From NCBI GenBank assembly GCA_029532415.1, contig JAQOTA010000031.1, forward strand, positions 248,001 through 312,000: a stretch of DNA of 64,000 nucleotides, in the 5' to 3' direction. Each line of letters begins with the position of its first letter. The first letter of the stretch is position 1. The stretch comes from Marasmius tenuissimus. Its lineage: Eukaryota > Basidiomycota > Agaricomycetes > Agaricales > Marasmiaceae. The notes under the pieces were generated by a model that was not told the origin of the DNA, did no database searches, and saw only the letters and a list, made by a program, of their open reading frames with translations. Position numbers and translations under genes: made by a program. Of this stretch, positions 42,824-55,602 are shown piece by piece.

Positions 42824-43010
42824 CATGGCGGGATTTTTGATGTCAACTCGTGCTTTGTAGTGTGATGTCAACATGGTTGTCAACTTGTTCTCCACTCGGA
42901 AATTGAATGGGACCAGGGTAAACCTCACCAAAAAACAAGTGGAAAACGAGTTGACAACCATGTTGACATCACAGTACAAAGCGCGAGTTGACATCGAAAA
43001 TCCCGCCGTG
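42824..43010. mobile_element. 187-bp MITE with long inverted repeats and TTA duplication
   Basis: Arms of about 75-80 bp (CATGGCGGGATTTTTGATGT against its complement ending AAAATCCCGCCGTG) are nearly perfect inverses around a ~35-bp loop. TTA lies directly on both sides (42821-42823 and 43011-43013). A 3-bp TTA target site is characteristic of PIF/Harbinger elements, so this may be a non-autonomous member. The open frames on either strand are palindrome translations. Confidence 0.8.
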
Positions 43011-43013
43011 TTA

Positions 43014-44344
43014 TTTACTAATCCCTTCGCCTCTCGCGCCAAGCGAGGTACGAAAGATGTCGATGACTTCATGATTGTTAGCATTCATACCCTGCCTTTC
43101 GGCGGAGATGGACTTGGCGCGGCAGGAAGTAGCCGCCTGCTTACAATGATGACAACCTGGTGAGTAGGGCAAGACGAGACAGTTGAGGGAGTGTAATAGT
43201 AAAGCTCGATTACTGAGTGTCTACTCCTTGAGCACCAGTAAATAAGACTTTGCACCAAAGCTCATTCGATCTGTAGTCACTCCTTCTTAACCATGCGTAC
43301 CTCTAAAGTGTTCGAACCTTTTCAATCTTGAATGCCCTTCGCGTGGATTCGAAATTGTAAGGATCGAGGACCCTTCAGCCTTCGATGCCGTGGATGAAGA
43401 TGCGATGCTCGGGCCTTAGTACGTATCCGGATCTGGGTCTCCACACTGACTATTATAATGCACCAGCACGGTTCCCAACAGTACGGTACTGCAGCAAAAG
43501 AAAGCACTCTTCAAGGCTCAAATAGACGTTTTCTTCAAGGCCGCGATCGCAGAACAAAACACAAAACAAGAATGCCAATTTACCCCGCCGCTTCAAATGG
43601 ATATGTCCACATTTGATGGAGTATCTCTCAACGTCGTCAGCGACTACTTGCTGAACTTCGTTTGGTGCTTGAATATTGACCAGCTTCGTATGACTTGCTC
43701 AAACACGCGGGAAACCACGGATATGCTAGTCTCTCCTACTTAGGCTGACTCTCACGGCTATGGGCACTCGCGGGTGAGACTGATATGCGCTTGTAGTTAC
43801 ATACGGAATACTCGAGTTATCCGTACTCCGTAGGGGGCAAAGGATCCATGACCCATGTCTGTGTCCCTGATGACTGGCTCCCTAACGAAATCAGTCCGAA
43901 TCGCAGCTTCCAGGACCGAATAGCAAGATTTGGTTTCTTAGTAGTTGTATGACTCAGTTTGTCGAACAAAGTCCGGTTTTAGTTCTGACTGTAATTGTAC
44001 AATATTTGTGAAGTTACAATGAGACTCTGCTTACTTGTTATGTGCAAATGACACGGCTTGTTCTCGCCGCTTGTGGGCCTACCCCATTCATCACGAACAT
44101 CCCAGCACCTCCGGATCAGCAGATGTGTATCGCCACACGATCGGAAATTTTATTACATCAACCGTGGCCCGCCATGTCTTTGACTATTCAGGCAAACGGT
44201 GAGGTTTCTACCTACATCATACTGATAGTTCAGAATGTCCATTCAAGATAAGATCCAGTTGCAACGGAGCTTCTGATTCTCGACGTCTCTAGCTGGAATC
44301 TGGTAACGATGTGTGTCAAGTTACATCTGCGATGGCAATCAATA
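43014..44344. other. no recognisable gene (1.3 kb)
   Basis: Only short open frames without recognisable features. The last 100 bp before 44,345 are the 3' flank of the Cys-rich gene and resemble the flank of its copy near 8.2 kb. Confidence 0.45.
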
Positions 44345-45016
44345 TCACGCATCACGAGCCACACCACCAGGACGTAGCGCGGCTGGCACCGCCAGAGCCA
44401 CATTCTCTCTTCCGCTCTGGCCGTGCCCGTCGAACTGCCCTCCTGATGTACTTGATATGTGCTCGCTAGCAGTTTGGAGCTCCCGATCTTCCTGTGCCAT
44501 GTCCTTCTTTTGATGAATATCGGTCGCCATGAGCCCTGGAGGTGCTGCCGGCGAGGTGCCATCGGAATGATTACGGATGTGGTCCCTCGCTTCCCGTGTA
44601 AGATGCTCGCGAGGTGGTCGATGCTGCTGACACTGTTGTAGATCGTCTTCAGTGGCTACATGTATCTCCTTCATCTTCTGTACAGTCATCGGTGCACCTG
44701 GCGTTGGCTGAGTCTGAGTTTGAGCGCTGCTCTTGGAGTGCCCGCGTCCTTGCTTCGAGCCCGAATACTCTTCAGGGAATGTGATGCTATCACCGTCGTC
44801 GTCATCATCCCTCCTCCTATTCCCTGATCCAAAATCCTTCCTGAGTAAGTTGTTAATGGCGTTTATAGCCATAAACACATACCCTTCATCCCTCGAAATA
44901 TAAAGTCCAGGCAACAAGCTATAGCTTGCTCTGAGCGTACTTCACGAGCGAATAGGTATTGACTTACAGATGCAGGTACAGCAGCAGCATATCTGAAAAC
45001 AATCGTAGGAAGCCAT
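44345..45016 (-). CDS. Cys-rich N-terminus, disordered acidic/Gln-rich protein
   Basis: ATG 45016 starts MASYDCFQICCCCTCI (exon to 44968). A second small exon, SLLPGLYISRDEG, ends at 44883, and a 42-base intron (GTATGT..CTCAG) leads to the third exon from 44840, KDFGSGNRRRDDDDD, then FPEEYSGSKQGRGHS. The third exon runs open to 44345. The second exon's acceptor is uncertain (44.92 kb). The CCCC cluster near the N-terminus could be lipid-modified or bind metal; the rest is polar and low-complexity (QCQQHRPPREHL). The family is unknown to me. A decayed paralogue lies at 8,230-8,683. Confidence 0.5.
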
Positions 45017-48000
45017 ATACTTGCGAGTGCGTAGAACACTTGGGAGGGTTGGGGAGGGAAAGCGAGGCGCTTAGCGGAGGAGGATAGGAACTGATTTTGT
45101 CCTGAATCAACCATTACCCGATATTATAAGGAATGTGTTTGTGTGCTCAAAGCTGTATATTGATTATGATGAGACATTAAGACACGGCGGTCCGCGGGGG
45201 CCTTTGATGATATCAATCAATGTGTTATAGCCTGTGATCGTGACGAAGGTCATCTGGATTCCTACGTATATAGCTTGTTAGATGCCCTCGGTTGAGTTCC
45301 ACCGGGATAATATACCAGGCCTAGTGCATTAGAAAATTGGTATCGGATTCGGCCATGATGAGAACACCAGCTTTCAGAACTTCTAGTACCTTTCCAAGAA
45401 ATAAGGGTGTGACGTTGAAATGAGGGGAGATTGAAGGATGGGATCCTGAGACCATTCCTTCCGGGGGAGGAATTTGATCATTGAACAGGGTTCGTCATGG
45501 TACTAAAGATGTTAGAGGATATAATGGGTTCAATTGTCGTTTGATAATTTCTTTGTGGAAAGTTGAAACACAATGCCCGTTTACGAGGCGGCGTTCCGGC
45601 CCTAAGCGGTGGTCCTGTACCGGCGATGCAAGCCTATTACAGCTGTTACCGGAACTTGGGGCGGGAACAGGTTTTTTCCCACGTGAGTGATGAGCACCAT
45701 TCTTGATTTTTGAAGCTCGCCACTCTTCGGTGAGGACCATATTCTCTACACCGCTGAAACCAAAAAAATCAAGGCTATCTCATGGTATAATTTTGTGTCG
45801 ACTGCTGTGGGGGAGGTCGCCCAAGTATTGTATGCAACCCTTTCAGGAGAGATTCCCACGCTACCCAAACCTTCCAGACCTCTGGGCTGCAACATCTTCC
45901 TCGACAATACACTGGGTGCAAGAACCCATAAGTCCCGAGAGATATGTGTGATTGATATAAAAAGTTATGCGAGGAGAATTTACCGTGATTCTTGTGGCAA
46001 ATGCAAGAGATATCAGAGAGAGATCTGATATAAAATCCAAACCAGGCCTTTCTATCCCATTTCCCCATTTTCAGTATCAAATATCTCCTTCCTTTGTTCC
46101 GCCACTTATGCTAAAATCTCCCCACATAAAGCTCAGCATCACTCTCACATATCTCCAGAAACTTACGCAATCCTGCACCCAGTGATGCATAGTACAGAAA
46201 TTATGGTAGCTAATAGCCCTGAATTTTCTGTATATGAATCAAAAACCACATTGCCCAGTGCAAATTTACAAGCCTAAAATTGAACACTGTTTGTCTCCTT
46301 CGCACAGGAAAAAAGCCATTCCCCCCTAAGTTCCAACAACAGCTGTAAAGTACCATTCCGGGCCGTTAGAGGCCAGCACATGTACACTGCCTTATAAACG
46401 GGCAATGTGTTTCCACATAAAAATTATCGGTCAGAAATTAGACTTGTTACTGCTACAAAATCTGTAAGATAGGTGTTCTTGAATCTATCAAGTTAGCAAT
46501 CACGAATCCTTAGCATTTCCCTTCATTGAGGTGCATCTTTACTGGATGGGAAGGAGGTGATTTATTGGGCCAATTAACCTTTATAGTTCCCAAATCCAGT
46601 TTCACGGTCGTGAAATTCTACCTGGTGCCCCATGGAAAAGTCGAAGTGTCGAAGTTGTATAGCTACATGAAGGAGCAAGTGGAAGGCGAGGAATAAGAGT
46701 CCGACCGGATGGACCGCGTATTCACCATGTGACCAGCACCGACAGCAGTCCCAGACCTTGGGCGGAACGGCAGAATGTAGGGTTCGGGGGTGCCGGCGGG
46801 GCGTACGTATGTGCCTACACAATAGCTTGCGTGATTGTCGGAAGTTGCTGGCAAGGCCGAATATTTTAACCTCCCGCTGAATGATAGCTTCAGGACAGGG
46901 TGAACGAGCAGCCGATGGCCGAGACAACCAGCCTGAAGTCTAAGAAACGGTAAGTGCAACGATACTGGTGATGACAAAGGGCGCCATGCAGAAGCCTTGC
47001 AGCAGTACGAAACTGAGCAACAAACTTCTAGCCCAAGCTCTCAGCGACCATCAAACCCTTCAGCCAAAGGAAAGTCCAAGTTACGTAGCTTGGAAGAGGA
47101 GTAAATGGATTCCTTAGATTGCTGAAGTTGTGGTAGTGTCGTCGTCAAGTAGCTCCTAGCATTGAAAGCCTTCAAGACCTATAGACGTCAAGACCGACGT
47201 ACGTTTGCGTACGAACACGCCAGCAAGAAAGACATGGAGAATTTTGGAAGACTGATGACACCTCTGATTCACCATAATTGCTGGCAGCTGAGTCGAGTTG
47301 CATGCAAGCTGAAACGGGATGACCGACAATCAAAGAGTGCTTCATCATTATGCCCCGAGTTACTTTAGAGGTCCGTCAGAACGGAGCCCCCTACGTCGTA
47401 ATGGACAAAGCAGAACATGCTCGCTCGGAAGAGGTAAACGTCACGAGCAGGACTGTAGAGACCCAAACATTCTAGGTGCCCGCAGGAAGCGAGTTACTAC
47501 TTTGAAACCAGGTCTCGCCGGTGCCACTGTACACTCGATATGATTTCGTCACGAAGACTCTATAGTCAGATTTGACACTCACCTGAACAACCGGAGAACC
47601 GGTTTCAACCGGCGTCAAATTGTGACAATCGGCGTCCATGATATTCGGGTGGCATCGGGAACAATGTATGGTGGGTATAAGTAAGTATGTTTTGGCCTCA
47701 GACCTGAAGCAACTGGCAGTCATGGCCCTGCATTGTACATTTGGCATGGACAGCTCTGACCTTCGGAACCGGTAGCAGCTAGATAGGACTGTCGTGGAAT
47801 GGAAAATAGAGCATTGATTAGACTGCTCAGCTGTTCATTTCGCCTTGCATAGGCACCTGTAGAAAGAAAGCAACGGAAGGCTTGAATGAAGGGCTCGGAG
47901 TAGGAGAAACTGTGGGATTTAGTAGACTGATACCAGAGAGTTACCATTCACAAGACTCTGTTGGTTATTAGGCTGACGTCCGAATCTGCGTTCGGACGTT

Positions 48001-51000
48001 CTTTTGCAAACTGTATGAAGCATTCTGTCCCATAAGTGAACATTGAGCGCTGTCATGAGAGTACACTATTGATAACGTTGGAGCATTTCCTCACCTGGAC
48101 TTCTTTTTTGAAACTGAATATCGTTCGAATATTCGGTGGCAAGTATGTCGCGACGCGCTTCCCATCACTCTTTCCTGATACTACAAATCTCGGAAACGAT
48201 CAATACATATAAACCAACTAGAGCCGTAGTCCAGTTTACTCTGAAGACCAGGGAAGCCGTTCTCTTTCTCCGTGATTTGGGCATTGAGACATCTGTGAAT
48301 TGATGCTGTGAATAAACAAATGATCTCGTTTATTGTCCAGGTGCTCAACTTACCTCGATAATCCCGGGCTCGCTGAGCGGAGTATTTGTAGTTCAGTCAA
48401 CGTAGTTGGTTCCCGAAATCTACCTGGGCGATTTCACTATAATAAACTATGTTCAAGGAAATCCATTGTATTATGCTCCAAATTGACCTACAGGGTACAT
48501 CCCGAACGGTGTTGAAGGAATATGTCGAAACGGTCCGGAGGCTCTGTCTCCTCGTAGGGTGCATGATGACGGTGAGAGTAGAGTTTTGGTCCGTGGGAAT
48601 TTTCGCATTCCTGTGTTAAACTCCCACCATCACCATCTCGAAGATTCAAGTCACTGCGTTCTGTGAAAAGCGCCTTATCTCCAAATCTTATTACGAAACA
48701 TTGGATATCGAACCTCAATGCCGTCGTGTTGATAGGGCCATACGTACCCATCCGAACTCTGCGGTAGGTTCAATCCCTTTATCGGTGAAAGAATCACATC
48801 CTTCCAGCTAAATTTCGATGCTCTCTCAGGGTCTTGCTCGCTCGTTTGAAGGGGAATAAGGCTCCGAGCGTTCTCACATTCTCAGTACTTGACATCATAC
48901 AGGTACATGAAGTCGTTAGCCTCAAAGGTCCAGCAAATAAGAGCCTAGAAGACTGAGGATGAATGCCAGGGCGGTTACGAGGTGTGCTAGCACGGGTGTA
49001 TATCATCGGCGGACAAGAACTTGGGACTAGAAGAAACAACCCGGTCGATTGACTACCGAAAACTATGCTAACTGAACGTTGAACGTTCCTCACCGGTTGC
49101 TTATCGGAAACGGTCAGTTTTGGAAGCTCTTTGAACTATGAGCTCATTATACCTTACTCTTGCGAAACTCGTTGGTACAGGTACGCTAGTCAAAAACAAC
49201 GGGTTGACTCCTCTGCGCATACTGATATATCGAGTTCATACGCTCCCGTGGTGCAACTTTAAGTCTGAATCGGCATGCACCACGAGGCTACCAAGCTTCG
49301 ACTCAGGAGCTAACGAGGGAAAATCACACCGCCTGTCATCGCTTTCAACCTTTCTTTCAAGAAAGTTCCAAACAGAATAATCATCTTCCGATCATCTTGG
49401 ATTGCTCAGCCTCCATATTCCTCGCTGAATCTGTCATTTGGTACGAACAGACGTCGAGTCAGCTCATCATGTCGAGAAGAATAAGCAAGTGTCACGGCCT
49501 GCGAGTCCTCGTAATATAATCAATGCCCGCATACGGAATGGGAAAGAGGGAGGCGTTAGTGTGATCTTCCGTACCTTTTCGCGTGTAGTGGTGAGCTGGT
49601 GCAGCCAAGTTTCGTTGCATGTTCTCACAGTCATTTTCATCTCTTCTAGTAGCCATACCATGGTTATCTTGATCTCGCGATACAACACGGCCGGACTACA
49701 TGGGTGTGTATTGTGTCCGCTTCATTGAAGATTCATTAATTCATTTTCAATCGCCCTAAAACATCGGCCCACTCCCGCAAAAACGCGTCTGTCTCGCAGG
49801 CGCCAACTGGGACCAACTACCCTTCAAACCCGGTGTTGCCTTTGTAATATTCACTGTTATGTCATTCGAACAGACGGATCATCTAGATTGCCGGACGTGA
49901 GTGACCAAGACAACTCGAGGCTTCCGCCGTCTTACCTTGTTCCTTTCAGCGACGCTTGTACAGACATCCGAGGACATGAAATTTGATTGCGAATATCATT
50001 ATCATTGATTCCGACAAGGGCGCCAGCTGTACTCTGGTGTACTTCGGGAGTGCATGCGCTCCTCATCCAACTCTGTGTCGGAAGACCCGGATCCGGTGGC
50101 TGGTAGGAGGGAAAGGGGGCGTTGGGGAGCGATTTTGATGAGCAATAGCTCTCGACTAAGCCTGCCCGATGGCTTCCAGAAACTCAAGCAAATCCACCAC
50201 TTCACATGCGCTATTTGCATCTCTTAGGTTTCCCTTGCATCGTTCAACGCATGGTACGTCGCAAGCACCACGGGGTGGCGTCGAGTTAGAGTAGGCGACT
50301 CGGAACGGGTTACCGACGACGATGACGACTGGAACCGGGCTGGAAGGCAAGTACACATAGAACCCAAAGTAAGAATACGATTTTGATTTTGATTTTTACC
50401 CAGTATTTTTCCCATACCGGTGCTCGGGTTCCTGGTGATAGTGTCTATAGTTATCGGACGATTTTGTCGCCTTCCGCCCGCAACAAACCTGTGTTTGTCC
50501 GCATACGCCGCATTTCTCAAAGACAACGGATATCATGAAAGCGATCCTACGAATGTGGCGTGATTGGCTCTCCACAATCCATGTAAAAATGCCAAACTTG
50601 ATCGTCGGGTTACCTGCTTAACCTGGTTTGACACGGTTCCCATTCACAACCCTGGTTCCATTATTCACAATCCCTAAATGGAAATTAACTCTAACCTTGG
50701 ATCATCCCTTTCGAAGCACGGTACTTCTCCTGAAGACCAGAATCCTCCTTCGTTTCCGTGGACATTTGAATCGACGACCGGAACTCACGACTGTCTAATC
50801 TAGCTGCGGTCGCATGATGCGGCTGATTATCAGGAGATACCGTACCACTACGGGAATAGGAAAGGACTCAGGAGGAATGAAGTAAAGTAACATAACGACA
50901 TCATTGTCTAATTGACACGCAAATCCGGTGTTGGCGGGGAGCGACGCTTCTCAGGCTGGGGATGTCTTGAAGGTTTTGGGTTGTAATCATGTCTTCCACG

Positions 51001-51139
51001 ACTTGTCCCTTCCCTTCCCTTCGGACTGTCCACTTGCTTAAATACCTCGAGTCTATGATCGGTGTTACCCTCCCGAGACCTACCTTATTAAACTGACTCT
51101 GGGCTGTGATTCTACCTTCACTCCCTTTCCTCCCTCATT
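45017..51139. other. 6.1 kb without a recognisable gene
   Basis: Many open frames of 60-117 codons on both strands, none with a known domain, clear signal peptide or consistent splicing. The region probably contains decayed genes or old repeats. The final ~60 bases, with a C/T-rich tract before 51,140, form the transporter's leader. Confidence 0.45.
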
Positions 51140-53447
51140 ATGGCTTCCACGCAGGACTTGGAAAAACTCGAAACCGCCAATAATCATCCCCACGCACCAG
51201 CACCTATACACTTCGTCGACGGAAGACGCGATTCGAAGGTCTTCTGCTACAATGAAAGCGTTCAATACAAGGAAGTGGGGGGTAGTACAGCTACGTTCCC
51301 GCAAAGTCTTCCAGATTCTTCCCCCCTCCGTCCTACCGAATCACATCAGCCTCGCCAGCACCATGATAGAAGAGAAAGGCAACGCGCATGGTTCACCGTT
51401 TTTGGAGGCTTCCTCGCATTGTTCTGCACGTTCGGGCAGATGAACGCTTTTGGAACATTCCAGACGTATTATGCAGGCCATCAACTAAACGCTCATTCAC
51501 CCTCGACAATCTCATGGATCGGATCCTTGCAACTCTGGGTTTTCTTTTTCTCCGTATGTGTCTACGCGCCGGTCATCCGCGGTCTTTGAGCTGATGTCAA
51601 ATCGTAACCTAGGGCTGGCCTGTGGGTTGGCTGTTCGACGTTTATGGGCCCAAGCCACTCATGCTTTCCGGATCCATATGTTTCACTCTAAGCCTCGTGT
51701 TCACGAGCTTATCCACACAATACTACCAATACATCTTGTGTCAGGGGATCTTATTTGGACTCGGGGTCGGGCTTCTGTGCGTCTCATTTCTGTTTTTGAT
51801 GAAGTCACTGATTGTGATATTTTCGTGCTTCTTCCTCGTTTCTCGCTCTCCTGATATAGCTTCTATCCTTCGCTGGCCAGCATTGCAACCCATTTCACCA
51901 AATACAGGGCCACAGCTCTCGGTATATGTGCTGCCGGATCTAGTTTGGGTATGTACTACGCTCTCTTTTTGCTGTGTTGTGCAAAGTCTAATGGAAACGT
52001 CGTATCCTTCCCTTTATGTATCCCCTCCCGATACATCACGTCATGATGACCCTCCTATACGGGAACTCTTCACTTACTCAGGAGGAGTCATGTTTCCAGT
52101 CGTCCTTCAACACCTGTTCGATTCTGTTGGGTTCGGATGGGCCGTACGCACCATCGCCTTACTCAGCGGCTTCCTCTCCGTAATTTCGGTGTTCACTGTG
52201 ACGACGGCTATCGTACCCCAAGGTCGTTCTAGACGAAATTCGGCCGAAGGCGAAACGAATTCTGGACTGCGCTTGGCGATGAAGACCCTGAAGGATTTGC
52301 GGTTTGTCCTGCTTGCGGCTGGAAGCTGTTTCGTTGCACTAGGTGAGCATCAAACAAGTTTCATTCTTTCCCGTAGTGCGCATGTGTTCAAACGTTCATG
52401 GGCAAAAGAACGCCCACGTCGCACATGTTCAACTTCCGATTTTGGAATTGTTTTTACTGATCATCATTTTCTTTTGTTGTTCCCTCCAAAAAGGTCTCTT
52501 CATTCCGTTGTTCTACATTGTCGACTATGCCCAAGCCTCCTCTCCGTCCGGCCTCTCCCTCTCTCCATCAAAAGCGTTCATTTCTCTGACAGTCCTCAAT
52601 GCCGGCGGCGTCTTCGGTCGCATCGCGCCTGCAGTACTGTCCGACATCATCGGGCACTTCAACCTCCTCGTCCCCTCCGCGTTCTTCAGTGGGTTATTAA
52701 CGATCGCGTGTTGGACAACGGCCAAAGACATAGAAAGACTCATTGTGTACTCCCTGCTGTATGGGTTCTGCTCGGGAGCTTTCATTAGCGTGGTCACACC
52801 GTGTGTCGCGCAGATTTCGGATATGAAGGAGATTGGAAGTCGAATCGGGGCTTTGTATAGTGTCATCTCATTCCCGTGAGTATTCCGTCTATCCTTTCTT
52901 GTTCTTCCCATCTGCCTTCCCCTCTCTGCTCATCATCCACCCTTTATTCCCATCTATTCTCTCTCCTCTCCATTCTGGAGAAATGAGGCTTTGGAATTCC
53001 GATGTGTGAGGAAGTTGAGGTGACCATGCGTGTTGCTCTCATACCACCTGTCACCTCCTCCTTTTTCTTTCATTATAATCGTGTTACCTCGACCTTTCTA
53101 GGACGAGGAAATGAGCCGGTCTCATCGTTCTTCTGTCTCCTCGCTAGGCTTGTTTGCTTCCAGACCCGATCCCCGTGTTCATCTCTTTCTTTTTGTTCTT
53201 TCATCGTCACAAACGGAAACTAACGAAAGCTCTTACCCTCTTCTTTTACCCCTTTCACCTGTTCTTTCACCACCTTCTCCCTCGATCCAGTGCCCTGGTT
53301 GGTGGTCCAATCGCAGGTGCCCTCCTGGCCTCCAACGATTCATTCACAGGGCCAATAATATTCTCGGGAGCGACAGTCATTGTTGGCTCCGCCTTCATTC
53401 TCGCAGCCAAATTGACTATTGACCCAAGGATGTTTGCGAAGGTCTAG
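51140..53447 (+). CDS. MFS transporter, fungal monocarboxylate-transporter (MCT-like) type
   Basis: Exons 51140-51553, 51613-51776, 51860-51948, 52082-52342, 52494-52875 and 53291-53447 join in phase to about 488 aa. A ~75-aa hydrophilic cytosolic N-terminus precedes the first membrane helix (FTVFGGFLALFCTFGQMNAF), then SWIGSLQLW, the loop FDVYGPKPLMLSGS, and RATALGICAAGSSLGGVMFP. The latter matches the G-x-A-x-G-S-x-x-G helix of this family. Later segments are FVALGLFIPLFYIVDYA, LNAGGVFGRIAPAVLSD and GGPIAGALL. Such plasma-membrane proteins are grouped with monocarboxylate porters, but fungal members have varied or unknown substrates. The last intron is long (415 bases). The exon 5 acceptor is AAAG, slightly unusual. 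Appears intact. Confidence 0.85.
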
Positions 53448-55602
53448 GCCGCCGAACGATTCTCTTGACTCCAGGCTCAACGAGCCTGGCTTGGGAAGTC
53501 TCTTCCAAAATTCAAAATTAGACGCTATTCATCATCATCATTTTCTATTCGACGCTCTTCATCGCGGGCTGTACACCCTGTCTATTCACGTTAATCTATC
53601 TTGTCATCCCGCTCCTTGATATGGTGGGATCACGTCCTCCCGCTCCCTCCCGCTCCCAGCTCCCATCTCTATCCCGCTTTCCGACATCTTCGCTTTCGAC
53701 GTTTCGTTTCTTGTTTCTTGCTCCATCTCACTACTGCAACCGCTGCTCGTATCCATGATACCCATCTCGCATTGATATCTGTACCACCAACCAACTCGTT
53801 CTCGCTTCATTCTGTATCATATACGAACGCCACATCCCGAAGCCACCGTCTCACCATCATTCGACACCCATGGCGCCCTTGTACACCACATCCGAAATCG
53901 CACACAATCATTCATCCACCACTTTCCGCTGACTTCAACCATTCCGCCATACCGTCACCATTCATACCCTACCTATATTCGATGCGATAATAGTCCTCAT
54001 CCTCCTTGAGACAGTGGTCTTCTGTTTCCTTTCCTTGGAAAACATCCCGCTAAATTATGGTTATTGTGCAAATTTATCACTTGACTGTGTACTCGACATA
54101 TTTAGATACCGCTGTTCTTGCTGTTTCCTTTTCCCCTTCTCTCGTTATTAGCATCGGTACCGACACCCGCTGTAACACAATGACAACAATATAGGAGTAA
54201 AAGATGACTCGAGTAGGTCAGCCGATACGGCTTGAGGATTGAGGATTGAGGATTCCGAATTTATCTGCCAGCCCCTCGTAAGTTTGATCCTCCAGGAGGA
54301 AACAGGCTCTCATCGAGAATCCTACAAAAGGTTCATCCACCTTCCTGCCGTGTGGCGTTGGCGTTGTAGATTTCCAGAGTGGGACCCAGTGGGACGCCTC
54401 AGGTCGCCGTTTTGAGTAATGCGCAGTTTCACAGTTGAAAGCGAGATTGGATAGGAAAATAACACACGGGCCCCGAGGGCGACAAACAGGTGTCAAAGCT
54501 GTTTCTGTCTTTCGACTGTTGGTTCCATGATCCATCCGAGAAATATCGTAAAGGCAAAGCAGTATGGAAAGGAGGTCGGTTCCTTGAAGCTTGAAGAATT
54601 GACGCTCGAGATACGGCGGCCTTGTAAATATCCGTAGCCCCCGGGGACCTAGTGGCGTTGAAAGTTAAGTAGATGGGTCCCTTTTCATAAATGTAGAGCG
54701 CTCAAAGGTTCCGGTACCTCCTTCATCAACAGGTACTAGTAAGGTCTCCTCCCTCGTTCAATACAGGTCTGGCTACACATTTACTCAGACTCCTCGAGAT
54801 AAGTTCTTCATCGAAGTACCCACCCAACGTTCAGGCTCACTGAGGTTAAAACAGTGGTTTCCTAGACCTAGACTCAACCTCCACGAACGACTCCGAGTCT
54901 GGGGCCCGCCACCCTGAGCAGATCTCGAGGCCCCCCCATCTCAATGCAAGTTACCCCGGCGTGGATCTGTAAAGATCCACTGATCCAAGGTCTAGTCAGG
55001 GTCAGGGTAAAAAACCTCCTTAACGTTATCCCTGATTGCAGTATTGTCATTGATGTCTCTACATATCGGCCGCGCAGTTGCCAACAGTCACCGATAATGA
55101 TCCGCCCCCCTGGCCACCCGAGCGTTGGGAGGAGGTGTGGGCGCGAGTTCTGAGTAACCCCCAGTACGAGGCAGGCAGGCAAATTCTGGATATTCGGACC
55201 GCATTCGCGAGCCATTACAGGAACGTATGCAGTCGACTTAACGACCCCAAAATCAAGAGTAAAGCAAACGAAAGAGCGACGAAAAGGACGAGGGACCGAG
55301 GGGACGAGGCCAACGGAAGGGAAACGAGTGTGGGGGGGGGGGGGGGGGAGTTCAAAGGCCACCTTGCATCTAAAGCCCAGAGATTCGAAAAGTTATAAAC
55401 GAGACTAATGTAATTGTAGAGCAACAAAAGAAAAGAAATTCGGGGTACGTTATATTGAAAATATTCTCGTTCGTGGTGTATGTATGTATATGGATACAGG
55501 GAGGATGGTTGTGGGCGATATTCGGTATCGAAGAGTAATAAGAAAAAACGAAAGCAGTGCGATGGGAGGCGGTGCGAGGTCATCCGTAACCAGTGTCCCT
55601 CT
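53448..55602. other. intergenic, no recognisable gene (2.2 kb)
   Basis: Pyrimidine-rich 3' flank of the transporter, then sequence with only short open frames. A run of 17 G lies at 55332-55348, and a fragment near 54,235 repeats GGATTGAGGATTGAGGATT. Confidence 0.45.

Noticed and set aside
42821..43163. Open frames on both strands at 42.8-43.2 kb
   Set aside because: Palindromic MITE arms read on either strand; no start context or domain.
55332..55348. Run of 17 G as a functional quadruplex
   Set aside because: A simple homopolymer, possibly miscounted in assembly; no flanking evidence of function.
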